Program-made: the position numbers and the translations under genes
Source: CAUPWF01 sp036656615
GTDB taxonomy: Bacteria; Bacillota; Clostridia; Lachnospirales; Lachnospiraceae
Assembly (NCBI GenBank): GCA_036656615.1
Contig: JAVXHY010000010.1
Coordinates: 1-64,000, forward strand
DNA length: 64,000 nt
Reading direction: 5' to 3'
In this document: positions 26,786 through 36,003 of the stretch, in pieces
How the letters are laid out: every line of letters starts with the position of its first letter
How positions within the stretch are numbered: the first letter of the stretch is position 1
The notes under the pieces: model-generated
Told to the model about the DNA's origin: nothing
Databases searched by the model: none
Seen by the model: the letters and a program-made list of their open reading frames with translations, nothing else

Positions 26786-26809
26786 AAACCGGCAACAAGA
26801 TGCCGGTTT
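26786..26809 (-). terminator. Terminator overlapping a stop codon
   Basis: AAACCGGCA and TGCCGGTTT around ACAAGA, followed on the minus strand by seven T. It starts inside the stop codon of the CmpB-type gene. Confidence 0.85.
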
Positions 26810-27398
26810 AAAATCTTCCTATTTTTGCTAATATCATTTCCTTAAATTCATAAACATTGTCAGGAATACAATCCTTCTTTTCGGTGTATAGTGAAATTAA
26901 AAAGTCAAGGGTAAATACAATTAATAAAATACTGCCAACTATCCGTCCTATTTCAATAGGTATATAGTCAACAAACATCATAATATAATTCTGTAAAAAT
27001 CCAAATAAAGCAATGGTATATATACCCCATGCGATTGAACTTTCCAAACACAGAACTCCTTTGTAATTAAAAGGTTTTTCTGTATAATCCCACCAAATTT
27101 CTCCAAACATCCGTTTCATAATATGAGCAGTTATTAATTCTATAAAGGTCGCTAAAATAGAACCCATAAAAAATAAAATTACTACATTATCACTATATGG
27201 TCGTAAAATAAAAAAAACGGTCAATGCACCGACTCCATAAATCGGGCAAAAGGGACCTTTTGCAAATCCTCGATTTGTTAATTTCTTATTACAAATTGAC
27301 ATAAATATTGATTCAATTAACCATCCTAACATACTATAGGTTAAAAACCAAAGTATAACATGGTAAGCGTTGTAACCAAATATGATTTTTTCCCACAT
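26808..27398 (-). CDS. CmpB-family (PF06541-like) integral membrane protein
   Basis: A 196-residue protein with about five membrane segments. It has the family start FLTYSMLGWLIESIF and RGFAKGPFCPIYGVGAL near residue 45, and WWDYTEKPFNYKGVLCLESS near residue 95 in the central region. The family is annotated as a putative ABC transporter component, but no ATPase gene is adjacent and the role is unknown. The ATG at 27398 has only a weak AAGGG site upstream. Confidence 0.75.
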   Translation of the reverse strand: MWEKIIFGYNAYHVILWFLTYSMLGWLIESIFMSICNKKLTNRGFAKGPFCPIYGVGALTVFFILRPYSDNVVILFFMGSILATFIELITAHIMKRMFGEIWWDYTEKPFNYKGVLCLESSIAWGIYTIALFGFLQNYIMMFVDYIPIEIGRIVGSILLIVFTLDFLISLYTEKKDCIPDNVYEFKEMILAKIGRF

Positions 27399-27457
27399 AA
27401 ATTCAACCCTTTTCTTAGAACTTTTTAAATACACATTAAGCCTTTTGAATAAAACGT

Positions 27458-27488
27458 AAAAAGGGAGTGTGTTTGGACACCCCCTTTA
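27458..27488 (-). terminator. Terminator of rpsU
   Basis: AAAGGGGGTGT paired with ACACTCCCTTT, then TTT on the minus strand. It starts 12 bp after the rpsU stop codon. Confidence 0.8.
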
Positions 27489-27499
27489 TTCTGCACATA

Positions 27500-27676
27500 T
27501 TAGTTAAATTTACGTTTTCTAGCAGCTTCAGATTTCTTTTTACGTTTCACGCTTGGCTTTTCGTAATGTTCTCTCTTACGAATTTCTTGTTGAATACCAG
27601 CTTTTGCGCAGTTTCGTTTGAATCTACGTAAAGCGCTATCTAACGTCTCGTTATCTTTTACAATTACATTTGACAT
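27500..27676 (-). CDS. rpsU: 30S ribosomal protein S21
   Basis: A 58-residue basic protein starting MSNVIVKDNETLDSALRRF and ending RKRKFN, matching S21 over its full length. S21 helps the 30S subunit pair with mRNA at initiation. It is a single-gene unit with its own strong promoter and terminator. The leader has GGAGGGGAGG about 15 nt from the ATG plus a nearer AGGTGTGAG, an unusual spacing. Confidence 0.96.
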   Translation of the reverse strand: MSNVIVKDNETLDSALRRFKRNCAKAGIQQEIRKREHYEKPSVKRKKKSEAARKRKFN

Positions 27677-27758
27677 AGTCTCACACCTAACCTCCCCTCC
27701 AGTCCTATATTGTGCACCATACGACTGTTTGGGTATTTTTCTTGTTGCACTATCTTAG

Positions 27759-27786
27759 ATTATACCATATTTTAGATATTCGTCAA
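27759..27786 (-). promoter_or_regulatory. Strong sigma-A promoter of rpsU
   Basis: TTGACG, a 16-bp spacer and TATAAT, giving a leader of about 75 nt before rpsU. Confidence 0.85.
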
Positions 27787-27803
27787 CTGTTTATTGACAA
27801 TTT

Positions 27804-28637
27804 TTAAAAACTTCTTCCACCACCACCATGAGAGCCGCCATTTGAAGAAGAATAAGAAGAGTTGTCGCCAAATCCATCCGAATGATCTGACTTTTCAATT
27901 CGTCGTTTGGTCACGAATTTTCGTACAAAATTGTCTTCTTTTACACTTAATATTAATTTACTGTTTTCACGGAATGGATAATTATCTCCAGTAATTTTCA
28001 TACTATATGTGTGGGTCACGCGGAAGAATATTATTACAAATAAAAGGATGCTAATAGCTGCCGCAGCCAAAATCTCCCACCACAGCAAAGCTTTATGACG
28101 AATCATAGAATCTGTTTTCACATCATAACTGGCAGCATTTGAGGGAACCCCTTTTTCGTAGAAATCTGTAATATCATCTAAAGCGGCCATAATCCCCATA
28201 TTGTAATCATCATCTGACAGATATTCATATGCATCATCTAATATAGTATCAATACGAGTGTCGGTTAAGTACTCTCTCATATATCCACGAGTATACACAT
28301 AAATCTCCCGATCTTCCATATTTAGAAGGATGAGAACACCACTCATTCCTTCCCCTTTTCCAAGCTTATGATTGACATAATATTCATCTGCATATTCCCG
28401 ACTGTCCATCCCCTGCATATCATTAGAAGTTACTACAATGGTATCCATTTCTGTATAAGTTATTATTTCTTGAATATAAGCTTCCATTTCAGTAATTTCT
28501 TCAGCTGTCAAAATGTGAGCGTCATCAAAAACTTTTGTATTCAAAGGTTCAGACTGGGCAAAAGTGGTTAAAGAAACCAAGAATAAAGAAACAGTCAATC
28601 CTAGTAACCAGATATGGGCTTTTATTTTATTTACCAT
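27804..28637 (-). CDS. TPM-domain membrane protein (YgcG type)
   Basis: A 277-residue protein with a signal peptide (about 1-27), an extracytoplasmic TPM phosphatase-like domain (about 35-165), one membrane helix (about 185-205) and a cytoplasmic tail. The tail ends in the Gly/Ser-rich SNGGSHGGGGRSF typical of this family. Relatives take part in photosystem repair or membrane stress; here the role is unknown. The ATG at 28637 overlaps the end of the zinc-ribbon gene by 7 bp, so the two are translationally coupled. Confidence 0.85.
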   Translation of the reverse strand: MVNKIKAHIWLLGLTVSLFLVSLTTFAQSEPLNTKVFDDAHILTAEEITEMEAYIQEIITYTEMDTIVVTSNDMQGMDSREYADEYYVNHKLGKGEGMSGVLILLNMEDREIYVYTRGYMREYLTDTRIDTILDDAYEYLSDDDYNMGIMAALDDITDFYEKGVPSNAASYDVKTDSMIRHKALLWWEILAAAAISILLFVIIFFRVTHTYSMKITGDNYPFRENSKLILSVKEDNFVRKFVTKRRIEKSDHSDGFGDNSSYSSSNGGSHGGGGRSF

Positions 28638-29686
28638 ATAAACCACCCCCCTATTAAAAGTAAAGTAAATAGGATGAATGCAATAATTCCACAATACATG
28701 CATAATTTTTTATAATCCACCGGCAACTCACCACAAATTTTCTTGGTCTGTCCATTCATAGCATAATAATAGAATTTACCTGACTTTTGGTAGGTTAAAA
28801 CCCAAACAGGAAGTAATACATATTCCCAAGAAGAATGTTCGGCAGTCAATTCCAAGTGTTCCATTTGTACAGTGGAATAACCACTGATACTTTCGCGAAG
28901 AATAATATCAGCATATTTGTTCATCTCATCATCCATTGCCTGCTGAAGGTCCGCCTGTTCCATATCTCTTTTTTCTGCTTGAAATCCAGTTAAATAACCC
29001 ATGGTAAATGGTTGCATTTTGAGGGTTTGAAAAGGCATTACTCCTTCCACTAACTTTTTATTGGCTTTTTGCAGCGCATTTTTACTTAAATCTTCAAAAT
29101 GTATTGCACCTTTACGAACAACATCGAATTGATTTGTCTCCGTATATTCAATATCTCCAGTTTCCCATACTCTAATTTTATTTGCTTTTGCCTGGGCATC
29201 AACTTTTACATCACAATCCATCACCCAGTAAGGAAAATAAATACCGGTAATTTTATCAATTTGATCCTTAGAAAAAAATTGCTTTGGAACAAATTTCTTG
29301 GATTTAATCCAGTCAAAGAAAAGTTGAATAGCTTCTTGTTTATCTATCATAAATGGTACAATTTTATTTGGTAAAAAGTTGCCATCTAATTTACCAGATA
29401 AGATAACTGGATTGTGGCAATAATAACAAAAGGTTGCTGCTGTAGTCTCATCGGTTATAATTTCGGCTCCACAGCTTGGACAATTATAAATCATTGCTTC
29501 TTGTGAGGCGTCTGGTTGAGAATCTTCTTGCTTTGGTTGTGAATCCCCATGTTCTTCCTGACTAATCTTTTGCAACTCACTTTCTGTAAAGTGGCTCATA
29601 CAATAGGGACATTCATATTGTTGTGTGTTGGGGTTGAATAAAATTTCACCAGCACAATTCGGACATTTGTATGTTAACACAGCCAT
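28631..29686 (-). CDS. Double zinc-ribbon membrane protein
   Basis: The 351-residue protein has two zinc ribbons: CPNC/CPYC near residues 9-29 and CPSC/CYYC near 69-90, split by an acidic Gln-rich linker. A large domain follows with GIYFPYWVMDCDV near residue 168 and LLPVWVLTYQ near 295, and a C-terminal membrane helix (about 327-349). The layout matches TFIIB-type zinc-ribbon proteins of unknown role often found next to TPM proteins. It overlaps the TPM gene by 7 bp. Confidence 0.8.
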   Translation of the reverse strand: MAVLTYKCPNCAGEILFNPNTQQYECPYCMSHFTESELQKISQEEHGDSQPKQEDSQPDASQEAMIYNCPSCGAEIITDETTAATFCYYCHNPVILSGKLDGNFLPNKIVPFMIDKQEAIQLFFDWIKSKKFVPKQFFSKDQIDKITGIYFPYWVMDCDVKVDAQAKANKIRVWETGDIEYTETNQFDVVRKGAIHFEDLSKNALQKANKKLVEGVMPFQTLKMQPFTMGYLTGFQAEKRDMEQADLQQAMDDEMNKYADIILRESISGYSTVQMEHLELTAEHSSWEYVLLPVWVLTYQKSGKFYYYAMNGQTKKICGELPVDYKKLCMYCGIIAFILFTLLLIGGWFIW

Positions 29687-29736
29687 CTTTTGTACCTCCT
29701 TTTCATATGAAGTAATGTAAAGTTAAGTATGATATA

Positions 29737-32376
29737 TTAGTTTATTTGCGTTGCTAATATTTCTTTCGCTTTTTCTAATGCTGCTTCAATTCCCTGTGGA
29801 TTTTTACCACCGGCCTGGGCCATATGTGGACGTCCGCCGCCACCACCGCCTACACATCCTGCAATGGACTTAATTAAATTGCCTGCATGAGCACCCTTGC
29901 TCATTGCACCGTCGGTTGCCGTAGCCATAAGATTCACTTTATCATCTACAACAGAGGCAATAACAATGACACCTTCTGACAATTTTTCCTTTAATTGGTC
30001 ACCTAAATCCATAAGATTGTGCATTTGAACACCCTCTACTTTAATCGCAAGTAATTTTACACCATGAATCTCAACTACCTGATCCATAACATCTCCCATT
30101 GCATCTTTTGCCAGCTGGCTCTTTAAGCTCTCATTTTCACTATGAGCAGCTTTTAATTCCAGAAGAAGTCCTTCTATTTTATCTGATAATTGTTCTGGTG
30201 CAGCTTTTACTAATGCGGCAGCCTGATTGATCTTATTTTCTAATTTCTGATAATAATTCATAAGACCTTTAGAAGTAAATGCTTCAATTCTACGTACTCC
30301 AGCTGCAACTCCAGTTTCTGAATGAATTTTAAATGCCATAAGAGAACCAGTATTGGATACATGAGTTCCCCCACAGAATTCTTTGGAAAAATCACCCATA
30401 CTGACTACTCGTACAATATCACCATATTTTTCGCCAAAGAGGGCTGCTGCTCCGGTTTTTCGTGCTTCTTCAATTGGCATATTAACAGCCTGAACAGGAA
30501 GTGCTTCCCAAATTTCTTTATTTACAATTGCTTCCACTTGTTTTAATTCTTCGGATGTCATAGCTGAAAAATGAGTAAAATCAAACCGTAACCGTTCCGA
30601 ATTCACACTGGAACCAGCCTGTTCTACATGATTTCCAAGGACTATTTTCAATGCTTTTTGTAATAAATGTGTGGCACTATGGTTTCTCGCGGATAGGAAT
30701 CTTTTTTCTTCGTTGACCTCTAAAGATACAACATCATCCACCTTAATCATACCTTTTGTTACGTTCCCAAGATGTCCTATTTTTCCACCTAAAAGTTTCA
30801 CTACATCTAAGACTTGAAATTCACCCTCTGTGGTACGAATTACACCATGATCTGCCTCTTGTCCCCCACTGGCTGCATAAAATGGAGTTTCGTTTACAAA
30901 TAAGGTTCCTGTTTCCCCATCAGATAGTGCATCTACTACTTCTGTTTCAGAAGTGAGTGCCGTAATAACAGATTCGTGAATCAATGTATCATAGCCTACA
31001 AAAACAGAAGTTAATTTTGGATCAAGAGATTCATAAACAGTGGAATCAGCTCCCATATAGTTGGTTATTTTTCTGTGATCTCTTGCGGTAGTTCTTTGAA
31101 TTTCCATAGCCTTTTTAAAACCAGCTTCATCAATACTTAGACCCTTTTCTTCAAAGATTTCCTTTGTTAGATCAATTGGGAAACCATAGGTATCATATAA
31201 TTTAAAGGCAGCCTCTCCAGAAAGTATAGTTTCACCTTTTTCTTTCATTTCTTGTTCCATATCTGTCAAAATTAAAAGTCCCTGGTCAATAGTCTGGTTG
31301 AATTTATCTTCTTCTTTGCTGACTACATTAAAAATGAAATCTTTCTTTTCTTCTAATTCAGGATAGCCATCTTTGGAACCTTGTATTACGGTATCACAAA
31401 GCTCAGTTAAGAATTTCCCCTTTATTCCAAGCAATCTTCCATGTCGGCAGGCTCTTCGTAAAAGTCTGCGAAGTACATAGCCTCTTCCTTCGTTAGAAGG
31501 CATGATTCCATCTGAAATCATAAAACTTACGGAACGAATATGATCAGTAATCACACGAATAGAAATATCTGTTGAAACATCCTTTCCATAAGCAGCATGT
31601 GCCAAACGTTCCACATGTTCACGAAGTGCTTTGATGGTATCAATATCGAAAATAGAATCCACACTTTGTACAACAACTGCCAAACGTTCTAATCCCATTC
31701 CTGTATCAATATTCTTCTGCTCTAATTCGGTATAATTACCATTTCCATCATTATCAAACTGAGTAAATACATTATTCCAAATCTCCATATAACGATCACA
31801 TTCGCAGCCTACGGTACAATCTGGGCTTCCGCAGCCATACTGCTCGCCACGATCATAATATACCTCAGAACAAGGTCCACAAGGTCCACAACCATGCTCC
31901 CAGAAATTATCTTCTTTTCCCATTTTAAAAATACGTTCTGGTGCAATTCCAATTTGGTGTTCCCAAATGTCAAATGCTTCATCATCTTCTAAATATACGG
32001 ACGGATAAAGTTTATCCGGGTCTAATCCAACCACTTTCGTTAAGAATTCCCAAGTCCAAGAGATAGATTCTTTCTTAAAATAATCTCCAAAAGAAAAATT
32101 TCCAAGCATTTCAAAAAAGGTACCGTGTCTTGCTGTTTTTCCAACATTTTCAATATCACCAGTACGAATACACTTTTGACAGGTAGTTGCCCGTTTGTTT
32201 GGTGGAATTTCCTGACCGGTAAAATATGGCTTAAGTGGTGCCATCCCTGAATTAATCAATAAAAGACTGTTATCATTATGTGGAACTAAGGAATGACTTT
32301 TCATAATAAGATGATCTTTACTTTCAAAATATTCCAAAAACATCTTCCTTAGTTCATTGACTCTGTATTTTTCCAT
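29737..32376 (-). CDS. alaS: Alanyl-tRNA synthetase
   Basis: A full-length 879-residue AlaRS. The aminoacylation domain starts FLEYFESKDHLIMKSHSLVP and continues RHGTFFEMLGNFSFGDYFK near residue 83. The editing domain has HSATHLLQKAL near 565 and CGGTHVSNTGS near 665. The C-Ala tail ends in GCVGGGGGGRPHMAQAGG. It lies 36 bp after glgA with no T-box in between, so it is read from the upstream transcript or a promoter inside glgA. Confidence 0.97.
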   Translation of the reverse strand: MEKYRVNELRKMFLEYFESKDHLIMKSHSLVPHNDNSLLLINSGMAPLKPYFTGQEIPPNKRATTCQKCIRTGDIENVGKTARHGTFFEMLGNFSFGDYFKKESISWTWEFLTKVVGLDPDKLYPSVYLEDDEAFDIWEHQIGIAPERIFKMGKEDNFWEHGCGPCGPCSEVYYDRGEQYGCGSPDCTVGCECDRYMEIWNNVFTQFDNDGNGNYTELEQKNIDTGMGLERLAVVVQSVDSIFDIDTIKALREHVERLAHAAYGKDVSTDISIRVITDHIRSVSFMISDGIMPSNEGRGYVLRRLLRRACRHGRLLGIKGKFLTELCDTVIQGSKDGYPELEEKKDFIFNVVSKEEDKFNQTIDQGLLILTDMEQEMKEKGETILSGEAAFKLYDTYGFPIDLTKEIFEEKGLSIDEAGFKKAMEIQRTTARDHRKITNYMGADSTVYESLDPKLTSVFVGYDTLIHESVITALTSETEVVDALSDGETGTLFVNETPFYAASGGQEADHGVIRTTEGEFQVLDVVKLLGGKIGHLGNVTKGMIKVDDVVSLEVNEEKRFLSARNHSATHLLQKALKIVLGNHVEQAGSSVNSERLRFDFTHFSAMTSEELKQVEAIVNKEIWEALPVQAVNMPIEEARKTGAAALFGEKYGDIVRVVSMGDFSKEFCGGTHVSNTGSLMAFKIHSETGVAAGVRRIEAFTSKGLMNYYQKLENKINQAAALVKAAPEQLSDKIEGLLLELKAAHSENESLKSQLAKDAMGDVMDQVVEIHGVKLLAIKVEGVQMHNLMDLGDQLKEKLSEGVIVIASVVDDKVNLMATATDGAMSKGAHAGNLIKSIAGCVGGGGGGRPHMAQAGGKNPQGIEAALEKAKEILATQIN

Positions 32377-32412
32377 TTCTTCCTCCTAAAATTTCATGTT
32401 ATATTCTTTGTC

Positions 32413-33849
32413 TTACATTCGATCATACATTGCTTCATATTGCTTAGCAGAATTTTTCCAGGAAAAGTCCTTTTCCATTCCGCGTTCTACTATTTTATTC
32501 CAATCCCTTTTTTTATCATAATAAATTCGTTGTGCATATCGAATGGCTCCTAACATTTCATGAGCATTGTAATTAGCAAAACTAAATCCGGTTCCTGTTT
32601 TTTCAAATTCATTATAAGGTTCTACTGTATCCTTAAGTCCACCAGTTTCACGTACAATTGGTACAGTGCCATAACGTAAACTCATTAACTGGCTTAATCC
32701 ACATGGCTCAAATAAAGAAGGCATCAAAAATGCATCACAGGACGCATAAATATTATGAGACATTTTTTCTGAATAATAAATATTTGCAGATACCTTCATA
32801 TTGTATTTCCACGCAAAGTGGCGGAACATATTTTCGTATTTTTCTTCCCCCGTACCCAAAACAACAAGTTGAATCTCATCCTGGCATAATTCATCCATGA
32901 CATAGGCAATTAAATCCAATCCTTTTTGATCAGTCAGTCTAGATACGATACCAATCATAAATTTCTTTGGGTCTTTTTCCAAGCCTAATTCTTCCTGAAG
33001 TGCTATCTTATTTTTAACTTTCATTTTTCTGAAATTGGTAATCGAATATGTCTTAGAAATAAAGTTATCTGTTTCAGGGTTATATTCTTGATAATCAATT
33101 CCATTTAAAATACCGTTTAAACTTCCTGCTTTTGCACATAGCAATCCTTCTAATCCTTCACCAAAAAAGGAGGTTTTAATTTCCTGAGCATATGTTCTGC
33201 TGACGGTAGTAATAGCATCGGCATATACCAGTCCACCTTTCAGGTAATTGGCATCTTTATATGCCTCCAATTTATCAGGTGTAAAATAGTAGGAAGGTAA
33301 TCCTGTAATATCCTGTACAGTTTTTGTATCCCATACTCCTTGGAACTTTAAATTATGTATGGTCATAATTGTTTTTATTGTTCGATAAAATTCGCCGCCA
33401 TAGCGGAAATTATCAAGATAAACAGGAATTAATCCTGTCTGCCAATCGTGACAATGTATAATGTCCGGTTTAAAATCAATAATGGGAAGCATACTTAAAA
33501 CTGCTCTAGAAAAAAAAGCAAACTTCTCAATATCTTCGTATATATTACCATAGGGTTGATATCCTGAAAAATAAAATTCATTATCTACAAAATAAAATAA
33601 AATTCCATTATATTCTAATTCCAAAATACCCACGTATTGGCTTCTCCATGATAGCTCCATATAAAAATGTGTTTTATATTCTAACTGGTCAATCCATTCC
33701 CCTTTCATACATAAATACTTGGGAAGTACGACACGAATGTCATATTTATCTTTATCACAATATTTAGGTAAAGTTCCGACAACATCAGCCAAACCCCCAG
33801 TTTTAATAAATGGTATTGATTCCGAAGCTACAAATAATATTTTTTTCAT
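32413..33849 (-). CDS. glgA: Glycogen synthase (ADP-glucose, GT5)
   Basis: GlgA extends alpha-1,4-glucan from ADP-glucose. The 478-residue protein has the N-terminal ADP-glucose site KTGGLADVVGTLPK near residue 14, HCHDWQTGLIP near 130 and the C-terminal EPCGLSQLMSLRYGTVPIV near 370 with TGGLKDTV. The ATG at 33849 has GGAGGG upstream. No other glg gene is near. Its place behind spo0A fits the link between glycogen-like granulose and sporulation known in clostridia, but that is only context. Confidence 0.93.
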   Translation of the reverse strand: MKKILFVASESIPFIKTGGLADVVGTLPKYCDKDKYDIRVVLPKYLCMKGEWIDQLEYKTHFYMELSWRSQYVGILELEYNGILFYFVDNEFYFSGYQPYGNIYEDIEKFAFFSRAVLSMLPIIDFKPDIIHCHDWQTGLIPVYLDNFRYGGEFYRTIKTIMTIHNLKFQGVWDTKTVQDITGLPSYYFTPDKLEAYKDANYLKGGLVYADAITTVSRTYAQEIKTSFFGEGLEGLLCAKAGSLNGILNGIDYQEYNPETDNFISKTYSITNFRKMKVKNKIALQEELGLEKDPKKFMIGIVSRLTDQKGLDLIAYVMDELCQDEIQLVVLGTGEEKYENMFRHFAWKYNMKVSANIYYSEKMSHNIYASCDAFLMPSLFEPCGLSQLMSLRYGTVPIVRETGGLKDTVEPYNEFEKTGTGFSFANYNAHEMLGAIRYAQRIYYDKKRDWNKIVERGMEKDFSWKNSAKQYEAMYDRM

Positions 33850-33917
33850 AAGTCTCCCTCCATCCTCTGAATACTCTCTTAACATATTATATCGTATTTT
33901 CGTCATCTTGGAAAGTT

Positions 33918-34706
33918 TTATCTATATTTATGTTCTAATCGTATGGTGTCAGCAATCAAAGCAATGAATTCAGAGTTCGTTGGTTTACCTTTTCCATTAC
34001 TTACGGTATAGCCAAATAATTCATCTATCGTATCTAATTTACCTCTGCTCCATGCCACTTCAATAGCATGTCTAATGGCTCTTTCGACTCTGCTGGAGGT
34101 TGTTTGATGCTTTTTCGCTACGGTTGGATATAGAACTTTTGTAATTGCATTTAGAACATCCATATCTTCGACCGCCATGGTAATGGCATCTCTCAAATAA
34201 TGATAGCCTTTGATATGAGCAGGAATACCTATATCATGAATCATATCAGTAATATAATTTTCTAAATCTCTTTCTCCATATTGCTTTTTTAGTGGCTCTA
34301 TTGTATTTTTTGATTCGGCGCTTATCATTGATTTACTGGCAAGTTTGATTCTGCTAAGTAGTGTTGCATTATCAAAAGGCTTCATAATATAGTAATTTGC
34401 GCCAAGTTTAAAGGCATCTTCTGTAATGTTTTCCTGTCCTATAGCTGTAACGACAATAAAATCTGGATGTTTTTGCATATCTTTGTCATTATTTACCTTA
34501 TCCATAACGCTTAATCCATCCATTTTTGGCATAATCAAATCCAATAGTACAACATCTGGCTGTTTGTTTTTGATTATTTGATACATATCTTCTCCGTTGT
34601 TTGCCTTCCCAACTAGAGTCAGGTCTTTGTCGTTTGTAATGATCTCATCTAAGATATCTAAAATTCTTTCATTATCATCAGCTATAGCAACATTTAACAA
34701 ATCCAT
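33918..34706 (-). CDS. spo0A: Sporulation master regulator Spo0A
   Basis: A 262-residue response regulator. The receiver domain has the acidic pair IADDNE near residue 10, phospho-acceptor Asp in VLLDLIMPKMDG near 55, and the Thr and Lys of switch positions later. The C-terminal DNA-binding domain has the recognition helix region SSRVERAIRHAIEVAWSRGKLD (read as two parts, near 205-226). Phosphorylated Spo0A binds TGTCGAA boxes, two of which lie upstream. Confidence 0.97.
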   Translation of the reverse strand: MDLLNVAIADDNERILDILDEIITNDKDLTLVGKANNGEDMYQIIKNKQPDVVLLDLIMPKMDGLSVMDKVNNDKDMQKHPDFIVVTAIGQENITEDAFKLGANYYIMKPFDNATLLSRIKLASKSMISAESKNTIEPLKKQYGERDLENYITDMIHDIGIPAHIKGYHYLRDAITMAVEDMDVLNAITKVLYPTVAKKHQTTSSRVERAIRHAIEVAWSRGKLDTIDELFGYTVSNGKGKPTNSEFIALIADTIRLEHKYR

Positions 34707-34755
34707 GATTTAAACCTCCATATAAATCCATAGATTGAAACGACACCACTTGGTT

Positions 34756-34785
34756 ATTATAATATGCAAGTATTTACATAAGCAA
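34756..34785 (-). promoter_or_regulatory. Vegetative promoter of spo0A
   Basis: TTGCTT, an 18-bp spacer and TATAAT, about 50 bp upstream of the spo0A start codon. Confidence 0.7.
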
Positions 34786-34804
34786 GCACAACAATATTGC
34801 TAGT

Positions 34805-34811
34805 TTCGACA
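34805..34811 (-). promoter_or_regulatory. Spo0A box (proximal)
   Basis: TGTCGAA on the minus strand, an exact match to the Spo0A box core, about 20 bp upstream of the -35 element of spo0A. It suggests autoregulation. Confidence 0.55.
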
Positions 34812-34839
34812 ACCTTTGTGTTTTATTTATAATTTTGAG

Positions 34840-35889
34840 TTATTCGACATGATTCAACATATTTTCTATGAAAATACCATATCCTTTTTTGTTGTCTTGT
34901 ACAAAAACATGGGTTACTGCGCCGATAAGCTTTCCATTCTGCAAAATGGGACTTCCACTCATGCCCTGTATGATTCCACCTGTAATATCCAGTAATTCTT
35001 CATCTACAATTTCTAGTATAATTCCTTTGTTTATCTCTTTTTCCTGTAAGTTTATTTTTGTAATTAAGATGTCAAAATCTTTTAATTCACCATGAATAAA
35101 GCAACGAATTGTAGCTTTACCTTCTACTATTTCTTCCTTACTTCCGACGGATAAAGGGGTATTTATTGAAAAAAGTTTGTCAATCTTTTCGACTTTTCCA
35201 TATATACCGGAATCTGTATTTTGGGTAATTGTTCCTAATACATTATAGTTATTATATACAATAATTCCTTCCATTCCACCAGGGGTTCCTGTTTTCCCTT
35301 TTCGAATAGAACTAATATTGGTTTCATATAATTTTCCTTCTGAGATTTCTACTAATTCATTGGTATCTACATCATTTATTCCATGTCCTAAGGCACCAAA
35401 TCTAGATTGACTGTCCAAAAAGGTAATGGTCCCAAGTCCCTGAACATTATCACGTACCCAAATCCCAAGCTGATAATTTTTTTGTTCAGATTCTATGGCA
35501 TCAAAAGCGATTTCAATAGGTGTTCCTTTTCTTCGTATCTTTAATATAAGATGTTTCTCTGTTAATGCTTCGACAGCATTTACAAGTTCTTTCTTTTCTG
35601 TTATTACAATATTATTTATACCCGTAATATAATCACCGGATTTGACTAAATGACAGGCCGGTTCATAAGTTAAGCCATCCAATCCTTTCACTTTATCTGT
35701 TCCAAGAACCAAGACACCATCTGTCTCCATGTATATACCAACAGGCATTCCACCAGGTATAAGCAAGTCTTCATTTACGTTATGAATACTAACTTCTTTT
35801 TCTTCATTAGCGCTACCAGTATTCGTGTTTAATAATCCCATAATAATGGTAACTGTTATTAGACAATATATAATATAACGTTTTTTCAT
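34840..35889 (-). CDS. spoIVB: Sporulation serine protease SpoIVB (S55)
   Basis: SpoIVB is made in the forespore and signals to the mother cell for sigma-K activation in B. subtilis. The 349-residue protein has an N-terminal membrane anchor (about 1-22), a PDZ domain (about 85-145, with GLTYEPACHLVKSGDYITGI nearby) and the S55 domain with LGHGINDVDT near 192. The catalytic Ser is in GGIIQGMSGSPILQNGKLIG near 310. The ATG at 35889 has AGGAAGG 9 nt upstream; an earlier ATG sits directly against that site. Confidence 0.93.
   Translation of the reverse strand: MKKRYIIYCLITVTIIMGLLNTNTGSANEEKEVSIHNVNEDLLIPGGMPVGIYMETDGVLVLGTDKVKGLDGLTYEPACHLVKSGDYITGINNIVITEKKELVNAVEALTEKHLILKIRRKGTPIEIAFDAIESEQKNYQLGIWVRDNVQGLGTITFLDSQSRFGALGHGINDVDTNELVEISEGKLYETNISSIRKGKTGTPGGMEGIIVYNNYNVLGTITQNTDSGIYGKVEKIDKLFSINTPLSVGSKEEIVEGKATIRCFIHGELKDFDILITKINLQEKEINKGIILEIVDEELLDITGGIIQGMSGSPILQNGKLIGAVTHVFVQDNKKGYGIFIENMLNHVE
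34843..34849 (-). promoter_or_regulatory. Spo0A box (distal)
   Basis: A second TGTCGAA on the minus strand, 38 bp upstream of the first, overlapping the last codons of spoIVB. Confidence 0.45.
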
Positions 35890-35936
35890 TTTCTCCATCC
35901 TTCCTGCTGCGTTTATGATTAAGTTCGGATTTTTAC

Positions 35937-35971
35937 ATAAAAAAAGAATATCAATTTGATATCCTTTTTTA
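35937..35971 (-). terminator. Terminator between recN and spoIVB
   Basis: A stem of about 13 bp with the ATATCAA/TTGATAT core, A-run on one side and T-run on the other, so possibly bidirectional. It ends the recN transcript. Confidence 0.82.
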
Positions 35972-36003
35972 GTATATGAGATTTTGAAAATTAAACACTT
36001 GTT

